Source: CAWEBF01 sp963807235
GTDB lineage: Bacteria > Acidobacteriota > Vicinamibacteria > Vicinamibacterales > UBA2999
Length of the DNA: 64,000 nt
Direction: 5' to 3'
NCBI GenBank assembly: GCA_963807235.1
Contig: CAWEBF010000019.1
Span: 1-64,000 of the forward strand
Below are positions 55,061-63,464 of this stretch, piece by piece. A program made the position numbers and the translations under genes. Numbering within the stretch: position 1 is the stretch's first letter; the number at the start of each line of letters is the position of its first letter. Under the pieces are notes generated by a model. That model saw nothing but the letters and a program-made list of their open reading frames with translations, did not search any database and was not told the origin of the DNA.

Positions 55061-56474
55061 GCTCCCTGTTCGATCTGCCGTTCGAAATGCCAGGGCCCGA
55101 AGACGAGCCGGCGCCGGCGCCGAAGGAACCGGTCGATCCGGCGCGTCTATACCGTGTCGGAGCTGACCGCCGAGCTCCGCACCACGCTGGAGGAGCGCTT
55201 CTTCGAGGTCTGGGTCGAAGGCGAGCTGTCGAACTGCAAGCTGTGGCAGACCGGTCACATGTACTTCTCGATGAAGGACGCGGGCGCGCAGGTACGCGGC
55301 GTGATGTTCCGCTCGGCGCTTCGCATGACGCGCTTCACGCCCAAGGACGGCCTGCGCGTGGTGGCTCGCGGCCGGTTGACGGTCTACGAGCCGAAGGGCG
55401 AGTACCAGCTGGTCTGCGAGCACATGGAGCCCGCTGGGCTGGGCGCGCGCCAGCTCGCGTTCGAGCAGCTGAAGGCGCGGCTCGAGGCCGAGGGGCTCTT
55501 TGCGCCCGCGCGCAAGCGATCCCTGCCCGAGCTGCCGCGCAAGGTCGGCGTGGTGACGTCGCTCGATGGCGCCGCCGTGCGCGACATCATCCAGGTGCTG
55601 CGGCGCCGCTATGCCAACGTGCACATCGTGATCCGGCCCACGCGTGTGCAGGGCGACGGCGCCGCGCTCGAGATCGCGCGGGCGATCAGGGCGATCGGCC
55701 GCGTGCCCAAGGTGGACGTCGTCATCGTCGGCCGCGGTGGCGGCTCGATCGAGGACCTGTGGGCGTTCAACGAGGAAGTGGTCGCGCGCGCGATCGCGGG
55801 CTGCCCCGTGCCCACGGTGTCCGCCGTCGGTCACGAAACGGACGTCACGATCGCCGACTTCGTGGCCGACTGTCGCGCGGCCACGCCCTCGGCCGCCGCC
55901 GAGATGGTGCTCGCGCGCAAGGACGACGTCTACACGCGGGTCGAGCGGCTGGCGCGGCGGCTCGATCGCGCCGTGGAGTCGCGCGCCGATCGGCTGGAGG
56001 CGCGACTGCGCGCCCTCGAGAATCGCCCCGGACTGGCGGGGTTCCACGCGCGGCTCGCGATGCGCCAGCGGCACGCGTCGGAGCTGCAAACAGCGGTCGA
56101 GAGTGCCCTGCGCTGGCGGGTCGCGGCCGGCAGGCGCCGCGTCGAGACGCTGCGCGTGCGCCTGGATGCACGGGACGTGCGCCAGCGCCTGTCCGCGGGG
56201 CGGCGGCGCCTCGATGCGCAGCGCGCGGCCATCGACGCACACGTGGCGGCGCTCCGTCACCGCGCGCAGGCGCGACTGGGCGTCAGCGTGGGCCGGCTCG
56301 AGGCCCTCAGCCCGCTCTCGGTGCTGGCCCGCGGCTACGCGGTGTGCTGGAATGACGATCGGTCCGCGGTGGTGCGCCGCGCCTCGCAGGTCTCGGCCGG
56401 CGACCGCGTGCGCGTACGCCTGTCGGAGGGCGAGCTGCAGTGCGACGTGCGCGCCAGACGAACCCACTTCCTGA
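55057..56474 (+). CDS. xseA: Exodeoxyribonuclease VII large subunit, frameshifted near start
   Basis: ATG 55057 reads MSSLFDLPFEMPGPEDEPAP. A shift near 55145 leads to YTVSELTAELRTTLEERFFE and the OB domain (VWVEGELSNCKLWQTGHMYF). The catalytic core follows (KVGVVTSLDGAAVRDIIQVL, IVGRGGGSIEDLWAFNEEVV, VSAVGHETDVTIADFVADCR), then a long helical region and LSPLSVLARGYAVCWNDD. The end is uncertain. The main frame has no stop and runs into xseB, while another frame stops at TGA 56472-56474. I give the separate-gene reading. XseA with XseB degrades single-stranded DNA. Confidence 0.9.
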
Positions 56475-56485
56475 CGGATGCCGAC

Positions 56486-56750
56486 ATGGACAGCACGACC
56501 AAGGACGAAACGATCAAGGACTTCGAGACCGCGATCGCGGAGCTGGAGCGGATCGTCAAACAGCTCGAGGACGGCGATCTGCCGCTCGAATCTTCTCTGC
56601 AGCTGTACGAACGCGGCGTGCAGCTGTCCCGGCTACTGCCACGGCCGCCTGGAGGAGGCGGAGCGCCGCATCGAGATCCTGAACGAACGCGGGCAGCTCC
56701 GCCCGGCCGGCACCGAGCTCGAAGCGCCCGGCGACACGCGGGAACGATGA
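56486..56750 (+). CDS. xseB: Exodeoxyribonuclease VII small subunit, one frameshift
   Basis: ATG 56486 starts MDSTTKDETIKDFETAIAEL, and ERIVKQLEDGDLPLESSLQL follows, the XseB signature. An extra base near 56630 breaks YERGVQLSR from YCHGRLEEAERRIEILNERG; removing it restores the family sequence. The length is about 88 residues. In the main frame it is continuous with xseA without a stop. Its TGA overlaps the ATG of ispA (ATGA). Confidence 0.88.
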
Positions 56751-57671
56751 AGCCGGCGCGCCGCCGTCGCCGCCTACATCCAGGCGCGGCGTGCCCTCGT
56801 GGAGGCCGCGCTGGAGCCGTCGCTTCCTCCTTCTCCGCAGTGCCCATCCGTGCTGCGCGACGCGATGGCCTACAGCCTGACCGCCGGTGGCAAGCGCGTG
56901 CGGCCGGTGCTGTGCCTGGCCGGCGCCGAGGCCGTGGGCGCGCCGGCCGAGGCCGCCTTGCGGACGGCGTGCGCGCTGGAACTCATCCACACCTATTCGC
57001 TGATCCACGACGATCTGCCGGCGATGGACGACGACTCGCTGCGCCGCGGGCGGCCGACGCTGCACGTGGTCGCGGGCGAAGGCATGGCCATCCTGGCCGG
57101 CGACGCGCTGCTGACCGAGGCGTTTCGGCTGCTGGCCTCGCAGCCGCGACGCCGAGCCCGTCACGCGTGCTGCGCGCCGCGTGGCCGTGGTGGCCGAGGC
57201 GGCGGGCGCGGCCGGCATGGTGGGCGGCCAGGCCATCGATCTGGCCACGGTGACGCCCGGCCCCTCGGGACGGCTGGCGCCGCCGCTCGACGCCGGCGGC
57301 GTGACCGGCATGCACGCGATGAAGACCGGCGCGCTCATCCGCGCGGCGGCCGTGGCCGGCGCCATCATGGGCGGGGGCACCGACGACGCAGGTCGCCGCG
57401 ATCGGCGCGCGCCGCCGCGAATTCGGTCTCGCGTTTCAGATCGTCGACGACATCCTGGACGTCGAAGGGCACGCCGCCAGCCTCGGCAAGACGCCCGGCA
57501 AGGACGCGGCGGCCGGCAAGCCCACCTACCCGTCGCTCTACGGCGTCGCCGCCTCGCGCCAGATGGCCGCCGATTGCCTGCGGCGCGCCGAGGTCACGCT
57601 GGACGCCGCCGGGCTTGAGCGACTCGTGGCTCCTCGGCATCGGCCGCTGGATCGTCGAACGCTCGAGCTGA
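56747..57671 (+). CDS. ispA: Polyprenyl (farnesyl-type) diphosphate synthase, several frameshifts
   Basis: ATG 56747, then after a shift near 56770 the frame reads AAYIQARRALVEAALEPSLP and AMAYSLTAGGKRVRPVLCLA. The first Asp-rich motif is in THSY-type SLIHDDLPAMDDDSLRRGRP. Shifts near 57150 and 57395 are needed to continue through AAGMVGGQAIDLATV and MHAMKTGALIRAAAVAGAIM to the second motif FQIVDDILDVEG, and one more near 57620 to reach the WIVERSS end. The order xseA-xseB-ispA is a classic cluster. The enzyme makes C15 or C20 prenyl diphosphates for quinone and undecaprenyl synthesis. dxs, a usual neighbour, is absent. Confidence 0.87.
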
Positions 57672-57681
57672 GCGCGTGAGC

Positions 57682-58435
57682 ATGCAGCCGTGCCCACTGG
57701 CGCGCATCCGCATCGATCTGCTGCTCGTCGACCGCGGACTGGCGCCGTCGCGCGAGACGCGCGCGGGCGCTGCTGCTCGCCGGCCACGTGCGCGTCGGCG
57801 GCCGCGCGGTCACCAAGGCGGGCGCGCTGGTGGATCAGGCCGCCGACGTCGAGCTGATCGCGCCAGACCATCCCTACGTGGGCCGCGGCGGGCTGAAGCT
57901 CGCGCACGCGCTCGACACGTTCGGCATCGCGGTGACAGGCCGCGAGGCGCTGGACATCGGCGCGTCGACCGGCGGCTTCACCGACGTGCTGCTGCAACGC
58001 GGCGCCACGCGCGTCGTGGCGCTCGACGTGGGCCACGGCCAGCTGGACTGGGCCCTGCGCACCGACCCGCGCGTCGTGGTCATCGAGCATTTCAACGCGC
58101 GGCGGCTGACGCCGGCGGATCTGCCGGGGCCGTGCGACGTCGTGGTCATCGACGTCTCGTTCATTTCGCTGCGCCACATCCTGCCCGTCGTCGCCGCCCG
58201 CTGCTCGGCCCGGCGCCGACGTCGTGGTGCTGGTGAAGCCGCAGTTCGAGGCCGGGCGAGGCGATGCGCCAAAGGGCGTCGTCCGCGACCCAGCCGTGCA
58301 CGACGCGGGTGGTCGCGCGACATCGTGGCCGCGGCGCTGAGGTAGGATTGGCCCACGTGGCAGCGACCGCCGTCGCCCATCACCGGGCAGAAGGGCAACG
58401 TCGAGTTCCTCCTTCACCTGCGTCCGGCCGACTGA
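57682..58435 (+). CDS. tlyA: TlyA family rRNA methyltransferase, several frameshifts
   Basis: The start MQPCPLARIRIDLLLVDRGL opens an S4 RNA-binding domain that continues after a shift near 57770 (LLLAGHVRVGGRAVTKAGAL). The FtsJ-like methyltransferase follows: VGRGGLKLAHALDTFGI, ALDIGASTGGFTDVLLQRGA and VVVIDVSFISLRHILPVV. Beyond 58205 three more frame changes are needed to read VVVLVKPQFEAGRGDAPKGV and finally GNVEFLLHLRPAD before TGA 58433-58435. TlyA proteins 2'-O-methylate 16S/23S rRNA. GTG 57676 is an alternative start. Confidence 0.87.
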
Positions 58436-58449
58436 ACGACCGTTCCGAC

Positions 58450-59358
58450 ATGCCGTCCCCACCCATCACGCGCGTCGGCATCGTGGCCAAGGCCGAACCT
58501 GGTCGCCGCGGCCGACCATCTGACGCGGTTGACCGGACGTGGCTGCGGAGCGCGCGGTCGTGGTGCCTGTGTGGACGACGACACGGCGGCGCTGATGTCG
58601 CTCGCCCGCGTCGGGCGAGCCACGCGTCGCGCGACGACGCTGCCGGAGCGGTTGATCTCGTGGTCGTCCTGGGCGGCGACGGAACGCTGCTCGGGATGGC
58701 GACACGCATCGCCCAGTCGGGGCGCGACGTGCCGATGCTCGGCGTCAACTTCGGCAGCCTGGGCTTTCTGACCGAGACGCGGATCGACGAGATGGACGCC
58801 ACGCTCGGCGGCGGTGCTCGACGGCACGGCCACCTACGACGAGCGGACGATGCTGCACGCGGAGGTGCGACGCGCGGCGCGGCGCATCGATTCGCGCGTG
58901 GTGCTGAACGACGTGGTGTTCACCAAGGCCGCGCTGTCACGCATCATCGAGGTGTCGGTGGCCGTGGGCGGACTGGCCTCGTGACCACCGTCAAGGCCGA
59001 CGGCTTGATCGTCGCGAGCGCCACCGGATCGACCGCCTACAACCTGGCGGCCGGCGGTCCGATCGTGCATCCGCGCGTGGACGCGATGGTGCTCACGCCG
59101 ATCGCGCCGCACACGCTGACCAACCGGCCGATCGTGATTCCCGGCCACGAGGTCATCGAGGTGCGCCCCCGCGTCGCCGCCGGCGCCGAGGACATCTTCG
59201 TGACCTACGACGGCCAGGCGGGCTATCCGCTCCACGAGGGCGACGTGGTGCGCATCCGCCGGTCCGAGCGCACGCTGAGGCTCGTGAAGTCGCCCAGCCG
59301 CAGCTACTTCGAGTTGTTACACGAGAAGCTGCAATGGGGGGAGCGGTTGCCTCGATGA
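58450..59358 (+). CDS. nadK: NAD kinase, internal frameshifts
   Basis: The single open frame of 302 residues starts MPSPPITRVGIVAKAEP. It keeps the NAD kinase landmarks VVLGGDGTLLGMATRIAQSG, NFGSLGFLTE, VKADGLIVASATGSTAYNLA and GGPIVHP with TPIAPHTLTNRPIVIPG. Between them (about residues 20-60 and 125-170) the sequence is Arg/Gly-rich and does not resemble the family, so pairs of compensating indels are likely there. NadK makes NADP from NAD. Its stop overlaps the next ATG. Confidence 0.9.
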   Translation: MPSPPITRVGIVAKAEPGRRGRPSDAVDRTWLRSARSWCLCGRRHGGADVARPRRASHASRDDAAGAVDLVVVLGGDGTLLGMATRIAQSGRDVPMLGVNFGSLGFLTETRIDEMDATLGGGARRHGHLRRADDAARGGATRGAAHRFARGAERRGVHQGRAVTHHRGVGGRGRTGLVTTVKADGLIVASATGSTAYNLAAGGPIVHPRVDAMVLTPIAPHTLTNRPIVIPGHEVIEVRPRVAAGAEDIFVTYDGQAGYPLHEGDVVRIRRSERTLRLVKSPSRSYFELLHEKLQWGERLPR

Positions 59359-60183
59359 GTGCGAAAGCGCGCGCGACACTCCTGACGGCGATCGTGATGG
59401 CGAGCGTCGCCGTGGCCGGCGTGGCGGCACAGCGGGGCCCGCGCATTCCGCCGACCGGCGCGATCAAACAGGTACGCGATAACCTGTACGTGATTCCGGT
59501 GCGGCGGAACACGACGTGTTTGTCACGAGCACGGCGTCGTGCTCGTCGATACAAGCTCGCCGACAACGGCGCCGCGATCATGAACAGGTCCGCACGGTGT
59601 CCGATCGGCCCGGTGTCGAGATCATCAACACGCACTCGCACCCGGACACATCGGGAGCAACGACTACTTTGCGCTTCGGTGAGATGGTGATGCAGAGAAC
59701 ACGAGGAAGTGGATGGTGGCCGAACCGAAGGTGTCGTCGAACCTGGTGGTGATGCCGTATGAAGACGTTCACCGACAAGATGACATCGGCAGAGAAAGGA
59801 CCGAATCGACTCTATTACTTCGGGGCCGGGCACACCGACGGTGACGCCTTCGTGGTGTTTCCAGCCGTCGGGCGATGGCGGCCGGCGACATCTTCGCGTG
59901 GAAGATGGCGCCGCTCATCGATCCGATGGCTGGTGGAGTGTAATGGCGTTGCCGGACACACTCGAGAAGGCGCGTGAAAGGCATCCGGAACGTGGACACC
60001 GTTATCGAGGGCCACGGTGATGTGAACGCGTGGGCGGGTTTCCGGGACTACGCGCAGTTCAACCGCGCCTGCTCGACGCGGCGAAGGCGGGGATGGGGAA
60101 GCGGAACGCAGAGGAGATGCGGCGGACCTGAAGCCGAGTTTCCTGGTTTCACCAAAGAAGAACTGCTGACGGACATGGAGTAG
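59355..60183 (+). pseudogene. MBL-fold metallo-hydrolase, broken by many frameshifts
   Basis: ATG 59355 starts a signal peptide (MSAKARATLLTAIVMASVAV), then GAIKQVRDNLYVIPV. Pieces of a metallo-beta-lactamase fold follow in changing frames: KLADNGAAIM, EIINTHSHPDTSG with the zinc motif HSHPD, NRLYYFGAGHTDGDAFVVFP, NVDTVIEGHGDVNAWAGFRD and FPGFTKEELLTDME. At least five or six indels in 830 bp separate them. The pieces are in correct order and spacing, so the gene may be intact in the organism and only badly sequenced; real decay is the alternative. No substrate can be assigned. Confidence 0.7.
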
Positions 60184-60257
60184 GCGGCAGGCCGTTGTCT
60201 CGTGCCGTGATCAACGTGAACGTCGCCTTTCAGGAGCTGGGAAGAACGAACCTCCTC

Positions 60258-60353
60258 AACCCAACTTCCAATTCCCAACTTCCAAAGAGGATCGGAACGA
60301 TTGGGAACTGGGAGCTGGTAGTGGGATTTGTGAATTGTCAATTGTGAATTCTT
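60258..60353. repeat. Two heptad repeat arrays between convergent genes
   Basis: The first array (60258-60285) reads CAACCCAACTTCCAATTCCC and AACTTCC, i.e. units CCAACTT, CCAATTC, CCAACTT, CCAAAG. The second (60301-60353) reads TTGGGAA, CTGGGAG, CTGGTAG, TGGGATT, TGTGAAT, TGTCAAT, TGTGAAT. The second array is in part the inverse of the first, so a hairpin is possible between two converging genes. Confidence 0.7.
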
Positions 60354-61821
60354 CTAGCGCTTTCTGAACGTCACGGGCAGGCCTCCCTGGGCGCTGTTCA
60401 ACGTTCCGACGATGGATGCCGTCCGCAGCGAGCTCACCGGCAAATGTCCAGGGCTGCGTGTTCGGCAGCTCGAAGTTCATCCGCCGGTCTTTCATCGTGA
60501 AGTCCCGGAGAGGTTTGTCGATCGTCGGGGTGACCCGGCCGCGGAAAGTCTTCAGATCGGTGCCGATCAGTTTTCCTTGCACTGTTCCATCCGGGTTCTT
60601 CGTGAATTCCAGGAGGATGTCGTAATCGACGGTGGCGAGACGAGGCCGACCGGTCCAGCGCCCGGCAAGGGCGTTCGCCACATCAGCGGTCACCTGGACC
60701 GGCTTGACGGGGTGTTCGGTAGCCGGGTTCTGGCGCTCATGGCGGTTCGTCTTGCCGTAGAACTGGAACGATGGTGTTGCCCTCGTGGCATCCGTACTCC
60801 CACCACTCGTAAGTCGGGTCGTTGCGCATCGGGTACCGCACGGTGAATGGACCCGCGAGGATGACCGGATCCTCCGTCTTGATCTCGTACAGCCACATGT
60901 CGTCGTTCAGGCGCGTGATCCGCTCCGTCGTCTTCATCTTGTCGCTGACCGGGAAGCGGTTTCCCGGCGGCGAACCGACGACGGCGAGGTTGATCATCGG
61001 CGGGCCTTCCTTGTAGTTGGTCGTCTCGACGACGAGCGTGTTGCCCTCCCAGTGGCCCCGCGACTCGCCCATGTACTGCTTGTGCGCCGACGACAACGGT
61101 GGCCGGCCATCGGTGTAGATGATGCGCGCGTCGTGAATCATCTCGAGGTCGAACACGACGACACCTGGCGCTTGCCAGATTTTGAATCCGCCGTTGTAGC
61201 GATAGGGCATCATCGACGAGGGCATCCCGCGGGAGCGGCAGTTGTCCCAGAAGTCGAAATCGAGCGGGTCCTGGTACACCGGGTCCTCGCCTGGCAGCGC
61301 CCACGAGCTGCCCATCCGAGCGCGCGGCGCTTGGCCTCCGGGGTCAGGTCGGGCAGCAGGCCGTTGGGCGGATCGACAATGAGAGTGGTTTGCCGCTGCG
61401 GGGTGGCCGGGTCGGTGACGCCGGTGAGGAGCGCGCGGCCGAATTCGCCTTTCTCGATCAGTTGTCGGCCCGGGGTCGACCGCGGCCGCGCGCGGCGGCG
61501 ATGCGTTGGTTGTGCTCCTCGTCAGTCCAGCCACTTCTTGTTCATGTCGCACGGCGGGCCGCCGAACCGGTAGCTGTTGGCGCACCGTTCGAGCGGGACA
61601 CCGGCGGCCTGCATCATGTTCAATGTGGCCTGGATGTCGGGTTCACCCCAGGGCGTCTTCGGGTGCACCCAGCCTTGCGGGGTCTCGATGAAGTGGTTGG
61701 CGTCGACGGGGTATCTATCTCCGGCCGACGAATAGACTGGCCCCCTGCAGTCGGTGACAAAAATCGCGGCTGCCGCGGCGCCGAGCAGCACGCTGTTCAT
61801 CGTCGGCATGATCCGGTGCAT
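60354..61821 (-). CDS. Secreted protein of acidobacterial type, several frameshifts
   Basis: ATG 61821, 6 bp after GGAG, starts MHRIMPTMNSVLLGAAAAAI. Then VHPKTPWGEPDIQATLNMM and PLERCANSYRFGGPPCDMNK follow, like a group of acidobacterial secreted proteins of unknown function. Through shifts near 61530 and 61330 it continues as FDFWDNCRSRGMPSSMMPYR, VVVFDLEMIHDARIIYTDGR, MGESRGHWEGNTLVVETTNY and EWWEYGCHEGNTIV. A shift near 60755 and one near 60415 lead into a second part (ALAGRWTGRPRLATVDYDIL, GTLNSAQGGLPVTFRKR) ending at TAG 60354-60356. The second part could be a separate small gene. No function is known. Confidence 0.65.
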
Positions 61822-61823
61822 GG

Positions 61824-62966
61824 TCACTCCTGTGGCGCCGGCGCAACGACGGCGCCTGACGCGGGATTAACGGTATGCGATCGACATTCCAGGCTCAGGG
61901 CTTGAGTAACGCCGCCGCCCGGGCGCACGATCTGCACGCGTCGCTGGCGGAATGACTCGACCTGAAATTTCTGCACATTGGCGTTGTGCTCGGCTAGGGT
62001 TTCGGCGAACACGTGGGTTCCGTCGTTGCGGCTCACGAAGTAGAGATACGGGACGTCGGCGGGTGCGAGCGCCGCCTCGATCGCCGCGCGGCCCGGTGCC
62101 GCGATGGGGCCCGGCGGCAGGCCCGGATAGCGGTAGGTGTTGTAGGGCGAGTCGATGTCCAGATCCACCTTCCGGATGTTGCCCTTGTAGCGCCCGGCCT
62201 TGCTGAGCGCGTAGACGACGGTCGGGTCGGCCTGCAGACCCATCCGCTGCTCCAGCCGGTTGCGATAGACCCCCGCCACGATCGGCCGTTCGGCCGGCGC
62301 CGCGGTCTCCTTCTCGACCAGCGACGCCAGGGCCATCACCTGGCGGATGGTCATACCCTTCAAATCGCGGCCCTCTGACACATCGGCCCAGATCGATCGA
62401 AACTGCGCCACCATCAGGGCCACCAGATCCTCGGCCGTGTCGGTGCGGGAGAGCGCGTAGGTCGAGGGGAAGAGATACCCCTCGAGATCGCGGGCGGCCG
62501 GATCGAGATCCGCAATCGCTTCGGGTTTGCGCGCCGCCGTCAGGAAGATCTTGGCCGGGCCGAAGCCCCTCGTCTCGAACAGCTCGGCCATCTCCGTCAG
62601 CGTCAGCCCCTCGGGGAAGGTCAGCGCCCGCCCGTAGACTCGCCCCTCGCCGATACGGGTCGCGACCTCGATAGGGGTGGCGGCGCCTTCGAAGCGATAC
62701 TCCCCCGCTTTCAAGACGCGCGACTGACCCGTCCACCACACGGCGGCACGAAACGTCCACATGTCGGCGACGACGCCCGCGTCGACCAACTGCCGGCCAA
62801 TGGCAGCAGTGGAAGCTCCCATCGGAATCTCGACGAACTGCTCGTTGTCCTGAAAACCTTGAAACGGGGTCTGCAGCCGCTGGTTCGCCCACAAGATCGC
62901 ACCAACCGCCGCGGCGGCGCCCACCACGGCCACGACCACCAGGGCAAGCAGCAGCCGCCGCATCAC
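61824..62966 (-). CDS. mltG: Endolytic murein transglycosylase
   Basis: The 380-residue protein has an N-terminal membrane anchor (LLLALVVVAVVGAAAAVGAI) and the YceG domain. LFPSTYALSRTDTAEDLVAL and VMALASLVEKETAAPAERPI (catalytic Glu in EKETA) are followed by VAGVYRNRLEQRMGLQADPT, DSPYNTYRYPGLPPGPIAAP and VPYLYFVSRNDGTHVFAETL. It cuts nascent peptidoglycan strands and sets glycan length. The start overlaps the ruvX stop. About 30 C-terminal residues after FRQRR look low-complexity and may follow a frameshift. Confidence 0.94.
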   Translation of the reverse strand: MMRRLLLALVVVAVVGAAAAVGAILWANQRLQTPFQGFQDNEQFVEIPMGASTAAIGRQLVDAGVVADMWTFRAAVWWTGQSRVLKAGEYRFEGAATPIEVATRIGEGRVYGRALTFPEGLTLTEMAELFETRGFGPAKIFLTAARKPEAIADLDPAARDLEGYLFPSTYALSRTDTAEDLVALMVAQFRSIWADVSEGRDLKGMTIRQVMALASLVEKETAAPAERPIVAGVYRNRLEQRMGLQADPTVVYALSKAGRYKGNIRKVDLDIDSPYNTYRYPGLPPGPIAAPGRAAIEAALAPADVPYLYFVSRNDGTHVFAETLAEHNANVQKFQVESFRQRRVQIVRPGGGVTQALSLECRSHTVNPASGAVVAPAPQE

Positions 62967-63421
62967 GCGTCGCCATCCTCGTTGGAGGGAGCCGGCTGGC
63001 GCGCGTCGAGATAGTCCTGGAGGATCACGGCGGCCGACGCGGCGTCCAGAACGCGCTTCCGATCGCGCCAGTCCTTGATCCGCTCGGCCAGAAGCATTTC
63101 CGCCTCATGACTCGAAAGCCGCTCGTCCTGCAGCACCACGGGGAGCGCGCAGACCTGCCCGAGCGAGTCGGCAAACGCCTGCACCCGCGCCGTCATTTCA
63201 GTCGGTTGTCCGTTGAGGCGTCGGGGCAGCCCCACGACGATGGTGGCGACGCCGTCTTCCTCGGCTCGCAGCCGATCGACCTCGGCGCCGACGCGCGCCA
63301 CCGCCGCCGCGTCGAGCGCCGCGACCGCCACGCACCCGAGCGGCCGCGCCAGGGTGGCCGTGGGGTCGCTGACGGCGAGCCCGATTCGCCTGGCGCCAAC
63401 GTCCACGCCGACAACGCGCAT
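62963..63421 (-). CDS. ruvX: RuvX/YqgF Holliday junction resolvase-like protein
   Basis: The 152-residue protein begins MRVVGVDVGARRIGLAVSDP, an RNase H-like fold with the first catalytic Asp. It continues with VATIVVGLPRRLNGQPTEMT, LQDERLSSHEAEMLL (Glu) and LDAASAAVILQDYLD (Asp). It probably acts in 5' processing of pre-16S rRNA; a recombination role is the older proposal. ruvX-mltG is a common pair and the genes overlap here. Confidence 0.93.
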   Translation of the reverse strand: MRVVGVDVGARRIGLAVSDPTATLARPLGCVAVAALDAAAVARVGAEVDRLRAEEDGVATIVVGLPRRLNGQPTEMTARVQAFADSLGQVCALPVVLQDERLSSHEAEMLLAERIKDWRDRKRVLDAASAAVILQDYLDARQPAPSNEDGDA

Positions 63422-63464
63422 GCCTCTATACTAGCCGGGCTGTAGGAGCCGAAAAGGAATACGG

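Noticed and set aside
54065..56467. An 800-residue open frame on the minus strand opposite ymdB-like and xseA genes
   Set aside because: Its composition is His/Arg/Ala-rich without domains, and the opposite strand carries two strongly conserved genes in an operon.
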